From the NCBI GenBank assembly GCA_938034875.1, contig CALHND010000005.1, forward strand, positions 124,001 to 188,000: a stretch of DNA of 64,000 nt, in the 5' to 3' direction. The DNA is from an uncultured Clostridia bacterium. Its GTDB lineage: Bacteria; Bacillota; Clostridia; Oscillospirales; Acutalibacteraceae. The translations under genes were made by a program, and so were the position numbers. Below, one piece after another: positions 1 to 8,426 of the stretch. The stretch's first letter is position 1. Every line of letters begins with the position of its first letter. The notes under the pieces were generated by a model. That model made no database searches. It saw only the letters and a list, made by a program, of their open reading frames with translations, and had not been told where the DNA came from.

Positions 1-880
1 AGTTGTACTGTTCTGATCCAAGATACAGCGGAATGTACAATCCAAATATCTGGATTACATACTTTGTTTTTACTTTGCCCGTCGGAATCAACCTTTCCAC
101 CGTAAGCGGAGAGGTGACTGTTATCTCACGGTTAGTCTCTGCGTAAACCTCGCCCATTGCGTGACACATAACCGTGCTCAAATCACCGTATTCAACCGTT
201 CCCAATGCCAACAGGTCACCTTTGCGCACCGCATCTCCCACCTTAACCGCGGCGTTACCTTTTTTTACATAAACTGCAGTTATTATGCCGTCCTGGGTTG
301 CGACCAGATTGCACGGAGACTTGTCATCAATTCGTTTTGGGTTAAGTTGTTCGCGCACATCTATTGTTACCGTACTGCCCTCAATATTTATTGCCGCCCA
401 CGAAAGTTCTGGCAGTTCTACAAGCAGTTTTGGGCGCAGGTTGTCGGTGTCTATGTCCGAAACTCGCACACCGTTATGTATGCCTGCCTCTTTTGCGGCG
501 GCGATTATTATGGCGCTGTCAACGTTTTCATTTCCGCTGACATTTACGCTCCACACATATCTGGGCATAGTGGTTAAAAATGCTATAAACAGCACAAATC
601 CTACCGCAAGCCCTTTTCTTTTACGGTAGCGATGCACTATGAAAGGCGCACCGCGACGGCGCTTTAATTTAAGCCGTACTCCGCAACGCTGGCGAAACCG
701 CCGCAGGTGGCGATAATCGCGCGCAAACATATCGCACTCAATGGTGTCTGAACGGCGACGCACATTCCACATAGCTATGCCGTTGCTCGCACATAAGTTC
801 AGAAATCTTTCAGGATAATCTCCTGCAACCACTACTCGTATGTATCCGAAAAAGAAACGGACAAATTTTACAAAAAACAT
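1..880 (-). CDS. yqfD: Sporulation protein YqfD, partial (C-terminus beyond left edge)
   Basis: The reading frame is open from the ATG at 880 to the window edge (293 codons), so the C-terminus is missing. The N-terminal 85 residues are very basic, followed by one membrane segment at about residues 90-107 and a long extracytoplasmic part with a DGIITAVYVKKGN stretch typical of YqfD. YqfD is a mother-cell sporulation membrane protein that works with YqfC; its biochemical role is not known to me. A G-rich Shine-Dalgarno (GGGGGGAACGGAG) precedes the ATG. It lies 12 bases downstream of yqfC, so the two form an operon. The frame is not complete inside the window, so the family call rests on about 290 residues. 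Confidence 0.88.
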   Translation of the reverse strand, partial: MFFVKFVRFFFGYIRVVVAGDYPERFLNLCASNGIAMWNVRRRSDTIECDMFARDYRHLRRFRQRCGVRLKLKRRRGAPFIVHRYRKRKGLAVGFVLFIAFLTTMPRYVWSVNVSGNENVDSAIIIAAAKEAGIHNGVRVSDIDTDNLRPKLLVELPELSWAAINIEGSTVTIDVREQLNPKRIDDKSPCNLVATQDGIITAVYVKKGNAAVKVGDAVRKGDLLALGTVEYGDLSTVMCHAMGEVYAETNREITVTSPLTVERLIPTGKVKTKYVIQIFGLYIPLYLGSEQYN

Positions 881-892
881 CTCCGTTCCCCC

Positions 893-1177
893 CTACATTT
901 GAAATTCTACCGACATAATAAACCCTGCTATAACAGCCGTTGTGTCGGACAATGATTTAATTTCCAAACCTCTGCCTCCGAATTTAACTGTGCCGTTGCC
1001 TACATTTATTCTAATGCTCTCATCGCCGTATTCAATCAGACCGCGGCAGCCATCAACAAGCACCTCTCTGTTGCCAGAGATTTGCATATTGCATGTACGT
1101 GAAAGTGTGCCAGGAGGCACCTCCAGCGCGCGTCCTATATATTCGGCAGCCCTACTGCCCCTTTTGCGTGTCATCAT
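893..1177 (-). CDS. yqfC: Sporulation protein YqfC (YabP/YqfC family)
   Basis: This 94-residue protein matches the YabP/YqfC family: a short soluble beta-rich protein with the motif SGNREVLVDGCRGLIEY in the middle and a second repeat ending in AVIAGFIMSVEF. The family is found only in endospore formers and is expressed in the mother cell. It starts just before yqfD on the same strand, the usual gene order. The length is normal for the family. Its exact activity is unknown to me. Together with ylbJ and dpaAB in this window it supports a spore-forming host. Confidence 0.88.
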   Translation of the reverse strand: MMTRKRGSRAAEYIGRALEVPPGTLSRTCNMQISGNREVLVDGCRGLIEYGDESIRINVGNGTVKFGGRGLEIKSLSDTTAVIAGFIMSVEFQM

Positions 1178-1254
1178 CGCACCCCCGTTTATACAATGTT
1201 ATGTGTTTGCTACTATAAAAATACACTCATGCATATATATTAACGGTGGTTTTT

Positions 1255-2355
1255 ATGATAAAAAAGATAATTCTTGCGTTGGCAGCCGTCGGTGGAATTG
1301 TAGTGCTTGTAATCTGCGGCGCTGATATTTCGGCCGGCGTACGCTGTGGTTTGTCAGTGTGCGGTGAAGTAGTCATACCCTCGCTTTTTCCATTTATGGT
1401 GCTGGCAAATATGATATTGGCAACGGGCGCCTCCGATGTATTAGGAAAGCCGTTGTCGTTTATAACCTGCCCTATTTTCAGGCTTCCAAAAGTTACAGCC
1501 GCGCCTATTTTCTTATCGTATATTTCAGGTTATCCCGTTGGTGCGTCTATAGCGGCAAGGCTTCATAAACAAAACCGTATAAGCCGTGATGATGCCGAGC
1601 GTATGTTGACATTCACCGTTAATTCATCACCCGCTATGGCTATTTTTGCTGTCGGATTAGGCATGCTTGGCTCAATTCGTTACGGCGTGATTCTCTATTG
1701 CACACATGCAGCATCATCATTTATTACGGGTATAATTTTTACTCGTCTGATTTTGAAAAATCGAAAAGATACCGCACACTGCTCATTTAGCAGGAAAGCA
1801 GGAAAAAAACTAAACAATACAACGAATAGTAACCGCACAAAAACTAATAAGCTATACAAAAACACGTGTTTACCACAAAAGGTGAATTTTGCCGATGTTT
1901 TTGTCAATGCGACAGCCGATGCAGCTTCTGCGATGATAAACATATGCGGTTGTGTTATACTGTTTGCCGGCATAACTTCTGCCCTTAGCAACTGTGCTTG
2001 GCTTGCAGCCATTTTAGAAGTAACGGTTGGCTGCCGCTATGCGTCTGAATTTGGGCTGCCGCTGGTCGCTGCGGTGCTTGGGTTTGGGGGGCTGTCGGTA
2101 ATTTTTCAAATACTGACACTATCAAATGGTTTAATCCGACCGCTTGTGCTTTTAGCAAGTCGCTTAACTCATTCGCTAATCTCTTATTTTATATGTCTTG
2201 CGGTAATACGTCTGCTTCCTGATACATTGATGCAAGTTTTATCAACAGGAACACCATCATCCATACATACTGTAAACATAACCGCTCCGGTATCAGCAGC
2301 TCTGTTGCTGCTTACCACAGTTGTTATGTGGTCAGCAAAATCAGCAAAAAATTAA
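1255..2355 (+). CDS. ylbJ: Sporulation integral membrane protein YlbJ
   Basis: The product of 366 residues is a polytopic membrane protein with the motifs VIPSLFPFMVLA, SGYPVGA and NSSPAMAI, which mark the YlbJ/nucleoside-recognition (Gate) family. YlbJ is a sporulation membrane protein; family knowledge links it to spore maturation rather than to a defined substrate. A GTG at 1246 is also in frame, but the ATG at 1255 has GGTGG six bases upstream, so I use the ATG. A polar, Lys/Asn-rich loop sits at roughly residues 180-215. It is divergent from yqfCD, a common arrangement of sporulation genes. Confidence 0.85.
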   Translation: MIKKIILALAAVGGIVVLVICGADISAGVRCGLSVCGEVVIPSLFPFMVLANMILATGASDVLGKPLSFITCPIFRLPKVTAAPIFLSYISGYPVGASIAARLHKQNRISRDDAERMLTFTVNSSPAMAIFAVGLGMLGSIRYGVILYCTHAASSFITGIIFTRLILKNRKDTAHCSFSRKAGKKLNNTTNSNRTKTNKLYKNTCLPQKVNFADVFVNATADAASAMINICGCVILFAGITSALSNCAWLAAILEVTVGCRYASEFGLPLVAAVLGFGGLSVIFQILTLSNGLIRPLVLLASRLTHSLISYFICLAVIRLLPDTLMQVLSTGTPSSIHTVNITAPVSAALLLLTTVVMWSAKSAKN

Positions 2356-2409
2356 TACTTTAATTTTTATGAATTATGATATATAATGTAAAATGGTGGT
2401 GATTATAAA

Positions 2410-2616
2410 ATGAAAATGTCAAAAGAAATATCAAAAGAGTGTAAAATCTGCACCGTAGGGCGTATATCTCCCGACGGCATGTCTATTCTTTGCCCCAAAA
2501 AAGGGATCATGAACCCAGAAGACAAATGTTTTCATTTTAAATATGACCCTTTAAAACGGATACCGCGTAAAAAACCAAAAGCGCAGGAGCATTCATCCGA
2601 AGAATTCGCGCTGTGA
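2410..2616 (+). CDS. Small conserved Cys-containing protein, unknown function
   Basis: A 68-residue basic protein with a CKIC pair near residue 11, a lone Cys near residue 28 (ILCPKKG) and another near 40 (DKCFHF). The spacing suggests a small metal-binding knuckle but no family could be named. A GGTGGTGATT Shine-Dalgarno lies seven bases before the ATG; a second in-frame ATG two codons later is possible. The C-terminal tail is Lys/Pro-rich. It stands alone downstream of ylbJ, and its last codons already resemble the tandem repeat that follows. Similar small proteins are frequent in Ruminococcaceae, from memory only. Confidence 0.6.
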   Translation: MKMSKEISKECKICTVGRISPDGMSILCPKKGIMNPEDKCFHFKYDPLKRIPRKKPKAQEHSSEEFAL

Positions 2617-2930
2617 TATTTAAAACTTCGAATTTGCGCTATGTAAATTCACACTTAAATTTAAGATTAAGAATTAGCACTGCGAATTTACACTATAAAT
2701 ATGAGCACCGAAAATTGGTGATTTAGGAATAACGCAGCAAATTTGCGGTGTGAAAATTCACACTTAAAATTTATGATCTAGGATTAAAACCAGGGATTTG
2801 AACTATGTAAAATCACACTGAAATTCATAATTTAGGATCAGCACTACAAATTTGTACTATTCAAATGCACACTGACAATTGATGCTGATGGATTAACACT
2901 ACGAGTTTTCGCTGTGAAAATTTTATTTTA
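2602..2930. repeat. Degenerate tandem repeat, about 54-55 bp period, six copies
   Basis: The non-coding stretch after the small Cys gene is built of diverged units. The anchor AAATTTGCACTATGAAAATT (consensus) recurs at about 2631, 2684, 2739, 2794, 2849 and 2903, so the period is 53-55 bases. Each unit also carries a CACACT block and a GATTTAGGATTA block. An extra half-unit (GAATTCGCGCTGTGATATTT) begins inside the end of the preceding gene at 2602. There are no unique spacers between identical repeats, so this is not a CRISPR array. No open reading frame of note runs through it. Confidence 0.75.
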
Positions 2931-2964
2931 AATAAGATTACAATAATAATATAATATTAAAGAC

Positions 2965-3000
2965 AAAAAAAGCCACACTTTAAAAAGTGTGGCTTTTTTT
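2965..3000. terminator. Rho-independent terminator, bidirectional
   Basis: AGCCACACTTT and AAAGTGTGGCT form a stem of about 11 bp. A-tracts on the left and T-tracts on the right let it end transcripts from either side: the small Cys gene on plus and the surface protein gene on minus. Confidence 0.85.
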
Positions 3001-3004
3001 AGAT

Positions 3005-3043
3005 AAAAAATCGGTCGCGGAACAGTAATCTGTTCCGCGGCCT
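3005..3043 (-). terminator. Terminator of the surface protein gene
   Basis: Read on the minus strand, GGCCGCGGAACAG pairs with CTGTTCCGCGACC across a short loop and is followed by a run of six T. It lies 25 bases past the stop of the minus-strand surface protein gene. Confidence 0.8.
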
Positions 3044-3067
3044 TTATTTGAGATACTATGAGAAAAT

Positions 3068-6000
3068 TTATGCTAAACGTACTTTGCGAATTGTAACAAG
3101 TACTGTTCCTGCTGCTACGAGGATAGCAAGGATGATGTAAATCGGTGTTGACATATCACCTGTGCTTGCAGTAGAGGATGAGCCTGATGTAGAGCCTGCA
3201 ACAGTACCTTTTACACCTCTAGGTGATAGTGTAACATTGTGTGCATAGCAAGAACCTTCAGTTCCGTAGTTTCCTGCAGCGCCAACTGTTATGTAAGTTC
3301 TTTCGAAATCCCATTCATCAACCTGGAATGAGGTAACCTCAGTTTCGGTTGCAGCTGAAACAAACTTAATTGTATTTGTTGTTGCGTCTTTGCTTTCCTT
3401 GGCAATTACTGAAATATTTCCGTTTTCAAAGCGAATCGTCCAATTGGCGCTGATAGAATAGCCGCCGGCGGTTCCGCGATCAGCAGTACCAAGAAGAACG
3501 TTTTTGTAATAAAGTTGTGCAACAAAGCCGTTTTCACCACTTTTTGCACTACCTACTTTAAGCACGATATCGCCGACACCGAGTGTATATTTCTCACCAT
3601 AGTAGTTGGTAAATCCATTTGTTCTCATCAGAGAAGCAGAAACATCAAATCCGTTTCCAAAGTTGTAAGGAACAACTGTTGTCAAAATTGGAAGATCTCT
3701 ACCGTTTGCGAGCAGTTTACCATCTTTATCGATGTTTCCTGTGTTACCCTGCCAGTTCTTTGTGTCGAACTTTTCAAACGAAATTGTCTTAGTGACATTA
3801 ACAACTGTCGGGTCTATAGGCTTAATTTGGAGATATGGAATGTAGCTGCCTTCGCCTGCAACACCGATTGCTACATTTGCAACATTAAAGTAGTAGTCTG
3901 ACGGCAATGTAAGGCTAGTAACTGTCTTACCACTTTCAGCATCTATCCAAGAAATAACTTGGTCATCTTTGTAAACTGTTATCTTACCGAGGTTGTTCTC
4001 GACACGATAGTTACCTACAGCCGACTTGTAATCTTCTGTAAAGTAGCTTGTTCCAAGCGGTACATCCTGGTAATACAAAGTAGCCTGATATGTACCGAGA
4101 GAGCCAACACCAACAACGAGCTTGAGGTCGCCTGCAATAACTGCAAATTTGTCATCTGCTGTGCCACCGACATCAATATTCTTTGCATATGTTGCTGTTA
4201 TGTTAAACATTGTACCAAGACGCAGAGGTGCAATTGTCTGGAGTTGAACATACTTGCTGTCATTTGCGTAAAGGTAACCGTTTGCATTGATATTCGCTCT
4301 GTCGCCCTTGAAATCATTTTTATTGAAGGAACCGCTCCACTTAAGGGCATTAGAAACCTGAGTAAACTGGTCGCCTGTGCCGCGTGGGTCATCACTATTA
4401 AGGTCAAATACGGTGAATGTAGACATAACTACATTGTTAATTCTACCGTTTGTGTCATCCTCAATCTGCTGACCGATGAGCATCCAAATTCCCGGTACAG
4501 TCAGCTCGAACGGGTTATCACCGTAACCGTTTGAATGGCCATAACCAACCTGAGCCGTACCCATTTCTTTAGTACCACTTCCTGTAACAAGAACGTACTT
4601 AAGGTTGAAGATTTTACCGGTATGGACCTGGCCGTAAACGTCGGTGTAATCGAAGTTTATATTTTGCCAGTAACCTGATCCGTTTACGAGTTTATCAGTA
4701 ACATAGAAAGTGTTATTGTGTGCCTCATCAAATTTAAGGTACTGACCAAGGTCGGCGCTGGTATTGCTTGCATAATATTTAATTTCACGTGGCTTATAAG
4801 CATAAATGTGGTCATTTATATTATCATAAACGCCCTGAGGGTTAGTAAACTTACTATTTGGCGGAGATACTGTCGGGGTGGCTGTAACCTTGAAACTACC
4901 AAGGTAAACGCTCTGTGCCAATCCTGTCTCTGGAACAACGATATCACCGTAAATAGCATATGTACCTGTAAGTTCAAATGTAAAGAATTTTGACTTAACC
5001 TTACTCGGATCATTTACATCAATGTATTTACCATATCCGGTTTCAACATCAACATACTTATCGTTCTCTCCCATTTTCTTAGGGATGTACTGCTTGTATC
5101 CGGATACCTGGCCTTCTACGCCATAAAGGTAAACTTTGTCAACGTAACCCTGATGGGTTTTTCCACCGAGGCGGTACTCAAATAAGTAGTTGCTCCATAC
5201 TTCATTTATGTACAGTGAATCTGTAACATGGATATCAGTAACATCAACGCCGACATAGTCACACATGGTACCTGTTGTGTCGTTTACAACAAGGTTAACA
5301 TGCTGTTTTTCATAGTAGAAAGAACCACCGTTTTGTGAATTTTCAACCAACTGGTCGATGATATCCTGTGTCGGCCAGTAAACACGGAAACGTGCAATTT
5401 CAACATACTTGTTGGATGTGCCTGATTGAACAGTGCCATCAGGCATTATTTTTTTATACTGAACTGTGCCCATTATGTAATATTCGCCGGGTTTCTCAAA
5501 CACAATGGGGTCATCTATAGCGCCGCTGGTGTGTCCGTAACCGACCTGCATAGATCTGTTGTAGTTATTATCTTCTTGAATTTTAAGGTCAGCATTATAT
5601 ATATTTCCTGTTTGTTTGACTCCATTTTCCTCGAATGTGAAAGAATAGTCTTTCCACCAAAGGGTGTTTTTAATCTTATCACCGACTAAGAATGAAGCAT
5701 AAACATTGCCACCGATTGTCATTGTGTTGGTTTCAAATTTTACAATATTGGAAGCACTGGCTGTACTTGTTTTATATTCATCAATATTGCCGCCCTTGGA
5801 GTAAAAGTTAATGAGTCGTGAAGAATAATCCAATGCGGGATTCTGAGAGCCGTAATCGGCAACGCCCGAAGATGTATTGTTGGATGAAGTGCTACCGGAT
5901 GAAGTGCTACCGGATGAAGTGCTACCGGATGAAACGCCGCCTGCAGGACGCTCTTTTACCTCAAAGCTGATGAGCGTAGCAGTACTTCCGCTTTTAAGTC

Positions 6001-6436
6001 TGGCGTAAAAACTATATGTACCAACTTTATCCAAAGTTTTGGCTTCATTACTTATGAATCCATTGATTTTTCCCTGTGTAAGACCAGACCTGAAAGCCAA
6101 TGTCTCTCCTGTTTGGCCAGGCTCCCTTATATAGCAGGCCGCATCACTTGCCATTTCACTTACAGTTCCCTGCCAATTAATCCCATAATTGAGGTATTCG
6201 CCGTTAGTCTGTATTTTGTCTCCTTTATAGACATTATAGTCGCTTAATGTGAGATAGTATCCATTAGCCTGCGGCTCGGAACGAGTTGGATCCGAAGCGC
6301 TCTTAATGTTGAGGATTACGGTTTTGCTGTCGTTATCGCTTGCACCGGCAAACGACATAGTTACAGCTACCATAGTTGCAAGTAGGCATACTACCGCCAA
6401 AATGGGCAATACCCTCTTTTCTAAAATTCTTCTCAT
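3068..6436 (-). CDS. Large secreted, C-terminally membrane-anchored repeat protein
   Basis: I place the start at the ATG at 6436 (1,122 residues): GGAG lies 8 bases upstream and a signal peptide (MRRILEKRVLPIL..., cut near ASD) begins there. The longer upstream frame adds a 26-residue leader without sense. After a first unit of about 140 residues comes a linker of SSGST repeats. Then three related beta-rich units share the pattern W..(Y/N)(S/L/I)F.F / TG / QVGYGH..G and end in 'PG.(Y/W)..(I/M)G'. Next are two lectin-like units of about 190 residues each (opening W.G....D and holding A.LYY..V.LG). The C-terminus is a Ser/Thr/Gly stretch with STGD, one membrane helix, and a basic tail. It lacks a classical LPXTG. 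I do not recognise the family. A surface adhesin or glycan-binding role is inference. It is monocistronic with its own promoter and terminator. Confidence 0.75.
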   Translation of the reverse strand: MRRILEKRVLPILAVVCLLATMVAVTMSFAGASDNDSKTVILNIKSASDPTRSEPQANGYYLTLSDYNVYKGDKIQTNGEYLNYGINWQGTVSEMASDAACYIREPGQTGETLAFRSGLTQGKINGFISNEAKTLDKVGTYSFYARLKSGSTATLISFEVKERPAGGVSSGSTSSGSTSSGSTSSNNTSSGVADYGSQNPALDYSSRLINFYSKGGNIDEYKTSTASASNIVKFETNTMTIGGNVYASFLVGDKIKNTLWWKDYSFTFEENGVKQTGNIYNADLKIQEDNNYNRSMQVGYGHTSGAIDDPIVFEKPGEYYIMGTVQYKKIMPDGTVQSGTSNKYVEIARFRVYWPTQDIIDQLVENSQNGGSFYYEKQHVNLVVNDTTGTMCDYVGVDVTDIHVTDSLYINEVWSNYLFEYRLGGKTHQGYVDKVYLYGVEGQVSGYKQYIPKKMGENDKYVDVETGYGKYIDVNDPSKVKSKFFTFELTGTYAIYGDIVVPETGLAQSVYLGSFKVTATPTVSPPNSKFTNPQGVYDNINDHIYAYKPREIKYYASNTSADLGQYLKFDEAHNNTFYVTDKLVNGSGYWQNINFDYTDVYGQVHTGKIFNLKYVLVTGSGTKEMGTAQVGYGHSNGYGDNPFELTVPGIWMLIGQQIEDDTNGRINNVVMSTFTVFDLNSDDPRGTGDQFTQVSNALKWSGSFNKNDFKGDRANINANGYLYANDSKYVQLQTIAPLRLGTMFNITATYAKNIDVGGTADDKFAVIAGDLKLVVGVGSLGTYQATLYYQDVPLGTSYFTEDYKSAVGNYRVENNLGKITVYKDDQVISWIDAESGKTVTSLTLPSDYYFNVANVAIGVAGEGSYIPYLQIKPIDPTVVNVTKTISFEKFDTKNWQGNTGNIDKDGKLLANGRDLPILTTVVPYNFGNGFDVSASLMRTNGFTNYYGEKYTLGVGDIVLKVGSAKSGENGFVAQLYYKNVLLGTADRGTAGGYSISANWTIRFENGNISVIAKESKDATTNTIKFVSAATETEVTSFQVDEWDFERTYITVGAAGNYGTEGSCYAHNVTLSPRGVKGTVAGSTSGSSSTASTGDMSTPIYIILAILVAAGTVLVTIRKVRLA
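5883..5932. repeat. 15-bp tandem repeat encoding the SSGST linker
   Basis: The unit GATGAAGTGCTACCG is repeated three times without change inside the surface protein gene. It encodes consecutive SSGST pentapeptides on the minus strand. Identical copies imply recent slippage, so linker length probably varies between strains. Confidence 0.8.
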
Positions 6437-6551
6437 AGTGTTTGCTCCTTTTAATAACAGCGCGTATCTCATTACGCCGTCTATAATATGTATAATATCG
6501 TATGTTTTACCCAAACAAGGATAAAATCAGGGACATTAATACACATATTGA

Positions 6552-6580
6552 ATTATACATATTTTACAAATGCAAGTCAA
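6552..6580 (-). promoter_or_regulatory. Sigma-A type promoter of the surface protein gene
   Basis: On the minus strand TTGACT (6580-6575) is followed after 17 bases by TATAAT (6557-6552). It implies a leader of roughly 110 bases before the ATG at 6436. The 267-base divergent gap up to 6704 holds nothing else that I can support. Confidence 0.7.
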
Positions 6581-6703
6581 TAATAAAACTGAAAATATTT
6601 TCTTGTTTTGTGCTTTTTATGCGAAGTTACAAAATGCTGGTTTTTTTTTTGCTATTATTACTATTTTACAGTTAAAAATTATGGTTTGCGGGGTATTTCG
6701 CGA

Positions 6704-7066
6704 ATGAAAATTCCTAAAAAAAAGCTGCTCTCCTATTTAGGCTCTGTCGGTGTCGGCATTGTTAACGGATTGCTCGGCGCCGGTGGTGGAATGTTGGCGG
6801 TGCCATTGCTAAAAAGTGCCGGTGCTGAGCAAAAACAAGCTCACGCTAGCTCGATAGCTCTGATACTACCGCTTTGCATATTTAGCGCGATTCTGTACCT
6901 AATTAATGGCAGAGTGTCGATTTCCCAGTCACTTGGTTATATGCCTGCCGGTGCGGTTGGCGCGGTAATTGGAGCATGGATTCTTGGCAAAATCAGCGAC
7001 AAATGGCTGCGAAGGCTATTTGCCCTGTTTATGATTTGGGCAGGAGTTAGGATGTGGATTAAATGA
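6704..7066 (+). CDS. TauE/SafE family permease, first half-size subunit
   Basis: The 120-residue product carries the N-terminal TauE/SafE signature (GIVNGLLGAGGGMLAVPLL) and about four membrane helices. TauE/SafE proteins export sulfonates or related organic anions and are normally about 250 residues with two homologous halves. This is only the first half. The start at 6704 (MKIPKKK) removes 32 hydrophobic, unlikely upstream residues; the ribosome site is weak (GCGGGG). The second half follows with a 4-base ATGA overlap, so the two are translationally coupled and probably form a heterodimer. The substrate cannot be told from sequence. Confidence 0.8.
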   Translation: MKIPKKKLLSYLGSVGVGIVNGLLGAGGGMLAVPLLKSAGAEQKQAHASSIALILPLCIFSAILYLINGRVSISQSLGYMPAGAVGAVIGAWILGKISDKWLRRLFALFMIWAGVRMWIK

Positions 7067-7455
7067 ATACATTATATATGTGGTTGGCAGGAATACTTTC
7101 AGGTATCATTGGCGCAATGGGAATTGGAGGCGGCGGAATACTGATAATATACCTGACGCTTTTTGCTAACATGGAACAAATGACTGCTCAGGGTATAAAT
7201 CTTCTCTTTTTCATCCCATGTGCCGTTGTCGCGCTGATTATTCATTCACGCAAAAAGCGCATATTGTGGAAAACTGTGTTGCCGATGATTATCGGTGGTC
7301 TGATAGGGGTTGCAGCCGGCTCCTATCTTGCAGGTATAATCGGGTCGGATATTTTGAGCAAGGTTTTTGCAGTTTTTCTTGTGTTGCTCGGCTTAAAAGA
7401 GCTATTTTGCGGATTTAGGCAAAAAAACCGTGATTGCACGACAGAACATGAATAA
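7063..7455 (+). CDS. TauE/SafE family permease, second half-size subunit
   Basis: The 130-residue product begins with another TauE half-signature (GILSGIIGAMGIGGGGILIIYL) and has four predicted helices, ending in a charged tail. It overlaps the preceding gene by four bases. Both halves start with a GxxxGxxGxGGG loop, as do the two halves of the usual single-chain protein. No frameshift needs to be invoked, since each ORF has its own start and stop in good coding sequence. A shared terminator follows at 7516. Confidence 0.8.
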   Translation: MNTLYMWLAGILSGIIGAMGIGGGGILIIYLTLFANMEQMTAQGINLLFFIPCAVVALIIHSRKKRILWKTVLPMIIGGLIGVAAGSYLAGIIGSDILSKVFAVFLVLLGLKELFCGFRQKNRDCTTEHE

Positions 7456-7515
7456 AGTCAGCCAAATAAAAATGCGCTATATACTATAGTTTAATAAGCT
7501 TTTGTTTTAAATATG

Positions 7516-7555
7516 CAAAAGCACCGTCTCAAATATTTGAGACGATGCTTTTTAT
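7516..7555. terminator. Bidirectional terminator
   Basis: AGCACCGTCTCAAAT pairs with ATTTGAGACGATGCT with one mismatch, flanked by A-rich and T-rich tracts. It separates the converging TauE pair and histidinol phosphatase gene. Confidence 0.8.
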
Positions 7556-7566
7556 TTGCATTTTAA

Positions 7567-8397
7567 TTAAAATTCTACTTTTTCAATGCCACCCTTGCGA
7601 AGTCGCCACACGCAGGTAAACCCTGCTTTTTTGCACTCGATAAGCGCATCGTCAAACGCGTAATCCAGCGAATGAGTGTTGTGTGCGTCGGAGGATAAAA
7701 TCACCCTGCCGCCATTGTTAAAAATGGCTGATAACATGAGCGCCGAGGGGTAAGGAGACATTTTACCGTTTCGGTACATAGAACCCGTATTTACCTCAAA
7801 CATCATGCCGGGACGCTGGCGCAGAATGTTATAAATTGCATTACGAGCAAAAGCAAAATAGTGAGGGTCACGGTTATCAAAAAAAGCGTTGTTTTCATTA
7901 AACTTGGATATTAAATCAAAGTGGCCGACTATGTGAACACCATCACGCAGAGCCGCCCGTTCGCTTACAGCGTAAAATTTTTCTGCCATAGCGAGTACAT
8001 CACCATCAAACAAATAGTCTATGCAACGCGCAAACTCCTCAGGTGTATTATCTATGGTATATGTCTTTTCGCCGTCCTCACTGTGAAGCTGGTGCACCGA
8101 GCTGATAACATAATCAAATGGCGATAGGTCTACATCGCTGTCAGCATCCAGCTCTATTCCCGACAAAATTTCAAGCTTGCCTTCATACTCTTTTTTTAGC
8201 GAAGATATCTCATCGAGATAAAGTGGCAGTCGGGTTTCTTTGATGGCATAATCGTTGTCGTACGGAAGGGGTGAATGTACAGAAAAGCCAAGTGAAACGA
8301 ATCCTTTTTCGACCGCTTTTTCAGCCATTTCACGCGGAGTAGATATTCCATCGCAGTAGTTTGTATGAGTGTGACAATTTGAAAGTACCCTAATCAT
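7567..8397 (-). CDS. hisJ: Histidinol-phosphatase, PHP superfamily (HisJ/HisK type)
   Basis: The 276-residue protein shows the PHP metal motifs in order: HTHTNYCDG at residues 9-17, HSPLPY near 41, GIELD near 80, SSVHQLH near 98, VGHFDLI near 157, and SSDAHNT near 236. These bind the metal cluster that hydrolyses histidinol phosphate to histidinol, the penultimate step of histidine synthesis. GAGGTGG precedes the ATG. No other his genes are nearby, so a different phosphoester substrate is possible. It is the last gene of a minus-strand series, 29 bases after the 2-hydroxyacid dehydrogenase. Confidence 0.85.
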   Translation of the reverse strand: MIRVLSNCHTHTNYCDGISTPREMAEKAVEKGFVSLGFSVHSPLPYDNDYAIKETRLPLYLDEISSLKKEYEGKLEILSGIELDADSDVDLSPFDYVISSVHQLHSEDGEKTYTIDNTPEEFARCIDYLFDGDVLAMAEKFYAVSERAALRDGVHIVGHFDLISKFNENNAFFDNRDPHYFAFARNAIYNILRQRPGMMFEVNTGSMYRNGKMSPYPSALMLSAIFNNGGRVILSSDAHNTHSLDYAFDDALIECKKAGFTCVWRLRKGGIEKVEF

Positions 8398-8426
8398 TTT
8401 TCCACCTCGTGAAGCGTTGATTTTGT

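Noticed and set aside
161..629. Two plus-strand open frames in the first 630 bases
   Set aside because: Antisense to yqfD, which has the correct family motifs on the minus strand.
2602..2930. CRISPR-like array
   Set aside because: Units are diverged along their whole length, with no constant repeat alternating with unique spacers, and no cas genes are nearby.
6437..6514. 26-residue N-terminal extension of the surface protein
   Set aside because: It would bury the signal peptide behind a polar leader; the ATG at 6436 has a good ribosome site.
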